Origin: Favolaschia claudopus
Lineage: Eukaryota > Basidiomycota > Agaricomycetes > Agaricales > Mycenaceae
Reading direction: 5' to 3'
DNA length: 64,000 nucleotides
NCBI GenBank assembly: GCA_037176885.1
Contig: JAWWNJ010000148.1
Coordinates: 434,001 to 498,000 of the forward strand
In this document: in pieces, positions 55,774 to 64,000 of the stretch
Layout of the letters: each line of letters begins with the position of its first letter
Numbering within the stretch: the first letter of the stretch is position 1
Notes under the pieces: generated by a model
The model's input: the letters and a program-made list of their open reading frames with translations, nothing else
The model's database searches: none
What the model was told of the DNA's origin: nothing
Made by a program: the position numbers and the translations under genes

Positions 55774-56381
55774 CTGTCTCGGTAACCCAGACGTTCTGAG
55801 AGCATCTTTTGCGCGCTGCGCGCGCATGAGCGGACCGGCGGTCCGCAATTGATCCTTGCCACGCGAGGTCGGGTGAATTTGATGTGCGCAAGATGCTCTC
55901 AGAACGTCTGGGGCAGTTACCCCGTCACAACACCCATGCTGTCACACCGAGTTTCCTCCCTCTTCCCGCTGTTCTGTGTGTTCTAAAATTGCGCAAGGTA
56001 TAGAGGAGACTTCATTGATTCATGCCTCCAATTTTCCCGACTCATTTTGATACATTTTAAGTGTGTTTTTCACCGATCAAAGTAACCACTTTCCAGTGCC
56101 ATTTGGCTGACTTGTTGGTGATGAGCTCCAAGGACCCCACAGAATAAAGATAGAAGACTTCTGAAGTCATTCTGGCATGTTCATAGTATTAAAAATACAA
56201 TATTGAGGGTGAATTGAAGCATCCAGGGCATACTCGATGGAAGGGAGGGAGAGTGTGACGTGACACCATGGGCGGTCCCTCTCCGGCAATTGCCCCAGAC
56301 GTTCCGGTGATCCTCGCGTCCATCATTTTTACCCGAACTCGCGTGGCGCGGATCACCGGAACGTCTGGGTTACCGAGACAG
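55774..56381. mobile_element. MULE-type non-autonomous element with 9-bp target duplication
   Basis: The ends are CTGTCTCGGTAACCCAGACG and the inverse. TTTGATTTC is duplicated on both sides (55765-55773, 56382-56390). Nine-base duplications are typical of Mutator-like elements. Each end also forms its own hairpin: CCAGACGTTC and its inverse bracket about 55785-55920 and about 56296-56372, so four copies of the CAGACGTTC block exist. No transposase inside. Confidence 0.8.
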
Positions 56382-56524
56382 TTTGATTTCTAGGTACCTA
56401 GTATGTATGCACACAGAACTGTAGAGCCAGATTTTTTAATTTCCCTCGAGCATAGGTGGAACGGACTATATCTTCTCAAAAAGGCTAAATCACGTGGGGC
56501 AACCGTACTTGGTTGCTCTCTACC

Positions 56525-56908
56525 TTACAAGCTCCGTCCGGACCGTAATCGATATCTCTTACCAAAATAAGTCTCAATGTTGCGATGGGGCTGGATTTGG
56601 CGAATGATATTGATTTCTTTTCTGAGTGTGGTAGCATTCCCGGCGGTAACTTTCATTGCCATGACACGTGTTCCGCCTTCGGCGGTGACGATGCCTACGG
56701 TGCCAAAGGCACCTTTGCCGATCTCCAATTTGGTGGCGGCGAATGTGGTGGGGTCATCTGCGGAATCGTGCGGATCTTGGTGAGCGACCAACGGCAATAG
56801 TCCAATTTTCAATGCGGGACACACCAGGGCGGAAGTTGGGACGTAAAGGGGGGATCTCGGACATCTAGGCACCGCGGCAGCAAGCATTGACGATATGCAC
56901 GTAAGCAC
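56525..56908 (-). pseudogene. Protein kinase N-lobe fragment
   Basis: Reads EIGKGAFGTVGIVTAEGGTR, then VMAMKVTAG with the ATP-binding lysine, and RKEINIIRQIQPHRNIETYF with the helix-C glutamate. This is the start of a serine/threonine kinase domain. After YFG a splice-donor-like GTAAG appears, but no later exon (HRD, DFG) was found before the MULE-type element. It lies just outside the left end of the Plavaka element, so it is a truncated or captured fragment. Confidence 0.65.
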
Positions 56909-57079
56909 CGAGGTCGAGGTCCGCTCTTGCAGGGGAAATATTGGTCTTTGGCCGGGAGCCAGTCTTGATATGTAATCAGAAAATCAATCATGTACCCTTC
57001 GATCAAGTCGCTATGGACGAGGGCCGGACTACGACATCTTCAGTTAAGCACAGAACAAAGCTGTGCATCAGTAAAACTA

Positions 57080-57240
57080 CAGGTTTTACTCTGAGGTCTT
57101 TGAGGTCTTTGCAAAGTTCTCAAAGACCTCAAAGACCCGGTGAGTCGCAAAGACCTAGGTCTTTACAACGAAGGTTCAACTAACCCTGCATAGACCTCAG
57201 GTCTTGGCAAAGTTCCGATGAAGCTTACCAAAGTTCTGAC
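57080..57240. repeat. Plavaka left subterminal repeats
   Basis: Alternating AGGTCTTTG and CAAAGACCT units in both orientations, at least seven in 160 bp. In CACTA-like elements such repeats bind transposase; that role is inferred. Confidence 0.7.
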
Positions 57241-57348
57241 ATAGTCAATAAAGTTCTTGCTTGAGTTTGCAAAGTTTGTCGATACCAACGAAAGACTGGT
57301 GAATAAATATATTTTGCGGGCGCGTTTACGATAACCGTAGTGTACATA

Positions 57349-59498
57349 CTAATCAAACTCAATGATGATGCGTTCTTCCTCGACAACAAGACTCTCAGCG
57401 TCGGAAGAGGAAGCGACGGACATTGAACGACCCCTCCGCTTCTTTTTCGGATCCCCGTACTTGGCGGCACGCATATTCACCTGCTCCCAATCCTCCGGCT
57501 TCCACTTCTTGAGCGAATCAACGCAGCGAGTCGCGCGGAGAATACGGCGCTTCGGTGAGGTGGCGGTGGCCTCCACTTCGTAGTCGCCCCAACGCTCGAA
57601 AGAGAATTGCTCCTTCTGAGCTTTGGATGGGGCGATATACGTGCCGGTCTTCCAGAAACCAAGCTCGCGTTCGACCTTGAATGCGTTTAATAATTTGATC
57701 TGCTCGACGTTGATAACATACCGCTTGCGAAGCCAGAATGAGCGCACCGAGCGCTGGCTCATTGGTCTCGATTCCGTCCGGGAGCCCATCAAGGCAGTTG
57801 AGATGGTGCGCGTAGGTGTATAGAACAACGGAGGATTGGAATAAACCCTGCCCGTTGTCAGAAGCGCACAGTAAAGAAGAATGAGTGAGACGTACTTTAT
57901 ATTTCTCTGCATCAGCATCCCATTCCCGCCAATAAAACGCCTTCGTCTGAGTTTTATTGTCTACTTCGAGCGAAAACTCGATATAGGACTGCATGCCTTC
58001 CACCGTATGAAGCTTGTAATCATCGGGGTCAGCTGTTCCTTCTGTCGACACAGTCGGTAGGGAAAATGAGAGAAAGGGGCCGTACACGCACCTTCTTCCC
58101 GCTTTGCCGCATCCTGGACCATCTCAAGGATACACTTATGTGCTTGGAGGGGGAACCCGCTGCGCCAATAATGAGAGCGATACGCGATCTCGACACGCAA
58201 GACCATGAGCTAAGATTGAAGAAACGTGCGATGACGAGCTTACCAGGGCAGAGAAAACATCGGCCTTAGCGCTCATGACATTCTTGCCATAGAAACGGTC
58301 TAGCTCTACCTGAGCCTGAGCGTCGCTGACGGTGTCCCATGGGAATGCCCGCCCGAGTTGTTTGCGAAGGTGAGGCCAGACTTTGTTAGTGAAGATGTCG
58401 CCGTTAGAAGCGGGGCCGGGGATGTGAGATACCCTCCAGCGTTTGGATCCGTCGCCGCGCAGCTCCTTCTGCGTTATCTTCTTGGCTGGTGCGTCGATTC
58501 GGATGATAGACTGAGGAAGAGTAAGAGGAGAGTTGTGACGTGACAAATGTGTGACTTCCCTTATTTGGTACGCCCTGCCTCACCTTCTCGCGTTCCACGA
58601 CTTCGCCAGCGTCGTCGTCAAGAGCTGGACCTCCGTAATGCACCATGCTGTCGTCGTCTTCAACCTCCTTCGTGCTCTTGCGCTTCAACGTTTCCTTGAT
58701 CCCGATGGATAGCCCGCCTTTCTTTGCTGTCTTGCCTTTCTTCGACTTGGCATTCCTAAAGCGGCGTCAGAATAAAGTCTCGTAGCGGAAGATCTCACCC
58801 ATCGTCTGTGGCCTTACGCTTCCCACCGCTGGCTTCGACCTCTGGGGTGCCCACGACGTCCTCGGTCTCACGCAAATCCCGGATATCAGAACGGGTAATT
58901 TTGAGTTTCTTCTGCTTTCGCGGGGCGGAGGTCTTGACGTTCCCATTGTCACCCGAATCCTCGCTATCGGGGTCGCTATCGGAGTCGTCTTCGTCGTCGC
59001 TGGGAGGCGCAAACAAGCCAGACTCGTCGTGTGAGTCAGAGTCGTTGGCCTGTGGATCTGTGACAAGAAGTGAGACCAACACAACGCAATGTGGCTCAAT
59101 CGAAAGAGAAAAAACCTGCCTAAGTCCATTTCATCTTCAGATTCGGCTGGGAGTTCCTCGTGCGCTGAGGCAGGAGTGCTTGGAGCCCTAGAACGGCGAG
59201 GAGGGTCAATGGGATGATGGGCGGTCTCATGATAGACCATATCCTCGCGGCGCTGCCGATCTTCGATGGCGGCGAGACGGCTGAGCTTATTGTGGTGCTC
59301 CAGCGCAGCCTGTTTCTTGTCTTCTGCAGCCTTGGCTTTATCTTCGGCCTTCTGTTCCGCTGTGCGACGCTCCGCCGCCGGGGGCACAAGTCCAGCAGCT
59401 TCGGCAGGATGAACATTCTTGTTGTTGGATCGAGTGGTAAGCCCAGGACCATCAGGGAGCCGTCCCGGTCGCCTCTTCGGTGGCGGGGGGAGGGACAT
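57349..59498 (-). CDS. Plavaka companion protein, function unknown
   Basis: Starts at ATG 59498 (MSLPPPPKRRPGRLPDGPG) and ends at 57349. About eight exons join in frame: a lysine/alanine-rich coiled segment (RRTAEQKAEDKAKAAEDKKQ), an acidic stretch (PPSDDEDDSDSDPDSEDSGD), a basic stretch (NAKSKKGKTAKKGGLSIGIK), then a more folded C-terminal half (VSHIPGPASNGDIFTNKVWP; HTVEGMQSYIEFSLEVDNKT; GALILASQAVERELGFWKTG; FSFERWGDYE). The first intron appears to use a GC donor. Fungal transposons of this type often carry a second gene of this layout beside the transposase. No catalytic motif is visible; DNA binding or transposase partnership is a guess. It reads as intact. Confidence 0.65.
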
Positions 59499-59589
59499 GA
59501 GTGGTGAATGTGGGGGTGAAAGCACAAGAGATTTGGGGACACGTGAGGATGGTTGATGTCGTCTTGACAATTTTTGCAAATTGTTTCAG

Positions 59590-62002
59590 GCACAAGCCGA
59601 ATGACTCCACATTCTTACAGACACTCATTGCCGCTGACCCCAAGACTCACGGCGCAGTCTTCGTTCCTGCCATTGCGGGAAGCGACAAGACGACTGTCTC
59701 TGTCGCAACGGGGCAGAACGACTATTACCCCTTGTACCTGTCGAACGGACTAGTCCACAACAACGTTCGACGGGCACATCGAAATGCCGTCACGTTAATC
59801 GGCTTTCTAGCCATTCCTAAGAGTACGCTTCTCAATCTCGATCTTAACCAACGGCCTAATCGTTTCTTCCACGCAGCGGACCGCGAGCATGAGTCGTCCA
59901 GTGAATTTAGGACGTTTCGGCGGAACCTTTTCCATGGGTCGCCCAAGTACATCTTCGAGTCGCTCCGCGATGCGATGGAGACCCCCGAAGTGGTCCTCTT
60001 TGGGGATGGCCACTATCGCCGTGTTGTTTACGGCCTTGGTCCCTACATCGCAGATTACCCCGAGCAGGTCTTGCTCACCTGCGTCGTTCAGGGCTGGTGC
60101 CCTCGGTGCGTTTCTATCTACCTTGTATATTATTCTTCGTTGCTTACCTCAATACAGATGCACGGCTTCCAATAAAAATCTTGACGGCGAAGGTGGTCGA
60201 CGCACTCAGGCGCACGCAGAGCGTGCCTTTGATGCACTGACTCACAAGCAGTTATGGGATACGTACGGAATAGTTGGTGATGTTTTGGTACGTTGCTGTC
60301 GTCTTCTTCTGTGCATGCACTGACTGTCTTAAAGCCTTTCACTTGGGACTTTCCGCGGGCGGACATTTACGAGTTGATCTCGCCAGATCTTCTACACCAG
60401 ATTATCAAGGGGACCTTCAAAGATCACCTCGTCACTTGGGTCGGCGAGTATCTAGAAGCAGTCCATACGAAGAAAAAAGCGGCGCAAATCATGGCAGATA
60501 TCGACCGACGGTGCGTTGCTCATGTTCTCCGTTTTGATTATTCGTCCTGAATTTTTGTATAGAATCGCTGCAGTCCCTCCTTTCCCGGGGCTGCGCCGTT
60601 TCCCAGAGGGGAGAAATTTCAAGCAATGGACGGGGGACGATTCCAAAGCGCTCATGAAGGTGTGTGATCAATTCCTCTGATATTTTCTTTTGCTAAATCA
60701 TTGAGATAGGTTTATCTCCCTGCGATTGAGGGCCATGTCCCCCCCCAAATGCTTCGCGCACTCGGCGCTTTCCTCGACTTCTGTTACCTCGTCCGCCGCA
60801 ACGTCATCAATGAGGCAACACTCAACGCCATCAATGACGCCCTCGCCCGGTACCATGAGGAACGCGTCATTTTTGAAGAGAGTGGTGTGTGTCCCAACGG
60901 CTTCTGTCTCCCCCGGCAGCATTCCCTTGTCCACTACGCCTACCTCATCACTCAATTCGGTGCACCAAACGGCTTGTGCTCGTCAATCACTGAGTCGAAG
61001 CACATCAAGGCAGTGAAACAGCCATGGCGACGTTCCAGCAGACACAATGCGCTGGAGCAGATGCTCACCATCAACGATCGCCTCGACAAACTCGCAGCCG
61101 CTCGCATCGACTTCACGGAGCGGGGAATGCTGTCTGCCCCCGCGGCACGCCCTTTGGCTACTGCCCCTGCTTCCGTGCCATCTAACCCCGCCCCGTCAAG
61201 CTCCAAAGACCGAGACGACGACGACGACGAGCCGGGAGCTACGGACGACCTGGACTTTCTTGGGGAGGTGAAACTGGCAAAAATACCCCGTGCGTGTGGA
61301 TTCATTCTAAGCTGCTTTCGACTAATTCCTGCCCTAGTTCGCAACTACCCTCGAAGTCCTCAAGCTGTTGGAGACCTCGTCAAAATACCTATGCTCCCTA
61401 CTCTCATCCGTCGATATCTCTACGCCCAAGACCATGCTGATCAACCCGACCTCGACCTCTCCTCCATCCCCCTCGACGACTGTCCAGATGCGCCCCGCAA
61501 AATCAAATGCTTCCCCTCCGCAGTCGCCACTTACTACGCACCGAGTGACCATTCGGGTCTCCATGGCGCCATCCGCGAGCGGATCCGTGCTGTACGCTCA
61601 TGGCGCGGCAAGGAGCCTCGCTACGACTGTGTCTACGTCGAAGCAGACCCTGAGCAGCCAGGATTTCGCGGTTTACTGGCTGCCCGCGTGTTACTCTTCA
61701 TTTCCTTCAAGCACCGCGGCATCTCGCATGAATGCGCCGTCGTGACTTGGTTTTCCACTATCGGCAACGAACCCTGCCAAGACACAGGGATGTGGATGGT
61801 GGAGCCAGACCTCGACGCTCGCAAGAAGCGTGTCGTTGACTTGGTTAATATTGACTCCATTCTGCGCGGTGCGCATTTGATACCCATTTTTGGCGAAGGG
61901 TTTCTCCCTCGTCGATTCAAATATTCTCAATCTTTAGATAGTTTCAAAGCCTATTACATCAACAAGTATGCAGACCATCATTCTCATGAGATAGCGTTCT
62001 AG
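59590..62002 (+). CDS. Plavaka transposase, N-terminally incomplete
   Basis: Exons 59590-60105, 60158-60287, 60335-60510, 60563-60659, 60710-61289 and 61338-62002 join in frame to about 720 residues. Diagnostic blocks in order: GSDKTTVSVATGQNDYYPLY, RRAHRNAVTLIGFLAIPK, YGLGPYIADYPEQVLLTCVV with CPRC, LLHQIIKGTFKDHLVTWVGE, PGLRRFPEGRNFKQWTGDDS, SLVHYAYLITQFGAPNGLCS with ITESKHIKAVKQPWRRSS, and the closing RFKYSQSLDSFKAYYINKYA. The transposase domain is thus largely present. Upstream, where the N-terminal zinc-finger and leader part should be, the companion gene begins head to head only about 90 bases away. The first exon opens with a splice acceptor, so the 5' exons are deleted or lie elsewhere; an unusual start cannot be excluded. 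Confidence 0.8.
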
Positions 62003-62219
62003 TACATTGTATTTCTCCTCGTTCACATCGGCGGACTCGCAGTCTCGTTTTAGCGCCCAAATAAAATATAATTCATTTCGAGTATGATTTTATCGAAAGC
62101 TCAAGCTCTTTGGATGCAGTATGTACTTGTGAGTGAGTTTTTGATCTCCTCTGGCATAATAGGTCTTTCAGAGCTTTGAAGAGAGCGGGGTCTTTGAGCA
62201 CTCTGCGACTGCCAAATCG

Positions 62220-62365
62220 GGAAATCATTTTACAGAGTTGTCGAATTGCCAAAGTCCTCAAAGACCTGCGACAAAGAGCACTCAGAGTGCAAAGACTTCG
62301 CACCAGAGTGCAAAGACTTCGCACCAGAGTGCAAAGACCTGCTTCCAGAGTGCAAACACCCCAGA
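62220..62365. repeat. Plavaka right subterminal repeats
   Basis: CACCAGAGTGCAAAGACTTC-type units repeat in tandem (about 21 bp, roughly three copies) after CAAAGACCTGCGACAAAGAG; they mirror the left set. Confidence 0.75.
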
Positions 62366-62389
62366 GTAAAATGTGTAGTTTTACTGATG

Positions 62390-63852
62390 TGGGTCGACAC
62401 ACGAACAAAGAGCGATACGTTAAGTCGACTTGGTCCAAGGGGCCTGGGAGAGACGGAAGCTGATTGACCACCTCGCGTGCCCTGTCACATTATTGAGCAG
62501 TCCAGCGCTTGAAATCAGACCGGATAGCACCTTTTAACGAGTGCAATAAGGTGCGGATCGTCTTTGCGTTTTTGAGCCGCTTCTTCTAAACGTTTGAAGT
62601 CATCGAATACAACATCTTGGGTCGGGTGTTCTGTGGCTCTTTGCCAGAGAGCAAAGACGGATGCCAGTGTGTGGTCAAGGGCGGGATCCATAGTTGACTT
62701 CAAGCCAGGGGCTCAGCAGACGGCAGGCTTCTGTTAAGTATGTACCGGGAGATACTACTCTTCTTCGGGCCGACCCTTTGGGTGCTCAAAATTGGCTGTC
62801 CCATCTTGAGAGCAGTCTTACGTGTGACATTGCTTCGGCGTCAGAAAGAAGCTCTCAATTCTCTGTGCCGACCGTCAAAACTTATGTCCGATAAGTAAGT
62901 TAGGAATATTCCCCTCCTTCCATTTTAACTCGTTCCATATAAAATTTTAACACGTCTCCTGCTAACATATGCATAGATTGCATCAACAATGTACTCACCA
63001 GGCCCTGCACATAACATTGGTGAACCTGGTCACCGTTGCGTGGAAATACTTAACATCTATATCGGCGTTGGAGATCCGGCTTATCTCCAGCGGTAATAAG
63101 AGAGATAATGTCGGGAGCATTAAGTGAATCTCGGGAACTACCGTGGGTGACCACTGACCCCACCACGCACCGTTTCTTCATATTATTAAATGCCACGCTT
63201 GACGCAGAAGCCAGAAGGTATTCTCCGTCGGGGACCAGCAGCTGATCAGGATTCAGTACTTCCAGCAGCTCGTAGTGACTGATGATTGAACATAATTAAT
63301 GAAGAAGGTCTAAGTTAAAGTTGTCGTCTTGACCCCAACAGGCTCAGCAAACCGTGGACCACTAACCCCACCACGCAACCATGTATTTTTGTCCTGGACT
63401 CGAGCCGTGAGATAAGCCGGATCTCCAACACCGATATAGACCGTTTGTGACTGTCATATTGTGTTTGAATGCAATTTGAATGTGCGTTCTACCACGCTTG
63501 ACGCAGAAGTATCCTCCGTCGGGGAGGCTGGTCCGTACGTACAGCAGCTCGACGATTGAAACGGGGTATTGAACGTAATTAATGTAGCTTCACACGTTCG
63601 ACCCACGTTTGACGTGTCGGAAAATTGGGATTTGCCTGATCAGCCGCTGACGGACTCTGACCGAGCTATCAGGGCTGATCAGGTTTTTCGGGGAGGCTGG
63701 TCAGGACCTCATCAGCTAGTCTCGTACACACGACCCTCATGACATCCCAATTTGGGAGCCCTGTCATGATTTGGGAGCCCTGTCATGAGGGTCTGGGCTG
63801 AAACCAGCCGCGGAGTCAGGCTGATTTTCCCGGTTTTAGTTGGTCTTATTTA
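62390..63852. repeat. Non-coding terminal stretch with inverted and direct repeats
   Basis: TCTATATCGGCGTTGGAGAT CCGGCTTATCTC near 63056 is inverted near 63410-63440. A direct repeat (CCACGCTTGACGCAGAAG, then TCCGTCGGGGA, CAGCAGCTCG, GATTGAA, TAATTAATG) occurs at about 63193-63303 and 63490-63584. GGGAGCCCTGTCATGA is tandemly doubled near 63755-63787. No gene is supported. Confidence 0.6.
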
Positions 63853-63995
63853 GCTCCCTGCCTCCGGCACGGCCGACTCGCTGCGCTCGCCGGCCTCCCT
63901 CCGTTCGGTCACACAGCTTGTTGGGGCTGGCCGCCCCAAACCCCGCTGCGCTCGCTCCGCTCGCGACGTCTAGTACGATCTCAACATCTTGACAT
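63853..63995 (-). repeat. GC-rich repeat, inverted partner of 51.4 kb
   Basis: The inverse of 51414-51530 with an extra about 18 bp; ends in GTAGTACGATCTCAACATCT-like sequence. Its position near both flanks of an about 12.4-kb interval may be coincidence. Confidence 0.7.
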
Positions 63996-64000
63996 TGACC

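Larger units (their letters stand above)
57066..62389. mobile_element. Plavaka-family DNA transposon with both ends
   Basis: Terminal inverted repeats begin CATCAGTAAAACTACA at 57066 and end with the inverse at 62389, continuing imperfectly (GTTTTACTCTG / ATTTTACTCTG). Both edges are flanked by TG. Subterminal repeats of AGGTCTTTGCA / GCAAAGACCT and CAGAGTGCAAAGACTTCG cluster at 57080-57240 and 62220-62365, as in CACTA-like elements. Inside are a companion gene (57349-59498, minus) and a transposase gene (59590-62002, plus). Confidence 0.85.

Overview
The window looks like a repeat-dense piece of a mushroom-forming basidiomycete (Agaricomycete) genome. The evidence is many short introns of about 45-75 nt with GT-AG (and two apparent GC-AG) borders, a Plavaka-family transposase, an alpha-kinase of the fungal expanded type, a fungal integrase-core protein, and degenerate Ty1/Copia, Ty3/Gypsy, PIF/Harbinger and Helitron coding pieces. 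There are no bacterial operons, rRNA genes or CRISPR arrays. Every exon model below was read by eye from frame continuity and splice motifs; no database was searched.

Layout. 0-10 kb holds no convincing gene; it is a stack of non-autonomous DNA transposons with terminal inverted repeats (TIRs), several nested two or three deep. 10.2-14.4 kb carries a divergent pair: an alpha-type protein kinase (minus) and a DDE integrase-core protein (plus), sharing a short promoter region rich in GAGTCAT-type sites. 16-19.4 kb holds a broken Harbinger transposase, a broken Copia polymerase piece and more small elements. 19.8-26.2 kb is one Copia retrotransposon with nearly identical LTR sequence, interrupted inside gag and deleted for reverse transcriptase/RNase H. 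26.4-31.4 kb has gene fragments and an apparently intact HP1-like chromodomain/chromoshadow protein. 31.6-33.1 kb is a Harbinger-Helitron fusion followed by palindromically arranged tRNA-derived SINEs. 33.1-40.1 kb is a 3'-truncated Gypsy element with three leader hairpins.

40.6-43.7 kb carries two apparently intact genes placed tail to tail: an acidic/basic nuclear-type protein of unknown function and a small 2OG-Fe(II) oxygenase-like protein with the HxD...H...R residues. 44-57 kb is again mostly repeats, with a SET-domain fragment, a protein-kinase fragment and several TIR elements. 57.07-62.39 kb is one Plavaka transposon defined by matching TIRs, subterminal repeats, an apparently complete companion gene (minus) and a transposase gene (plus) that lacks its expected N-terminal part. 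The last 1.6 kb is non-coding repeat.

Taken together the region reads as heterochromatin-like accessory DNA. Two gene sets stand out as candidate functional units: the oxygenase/acidic-protein pair at 40.6-43.7 kb and the two-gene Plavaka element at 57-62.4 kb.
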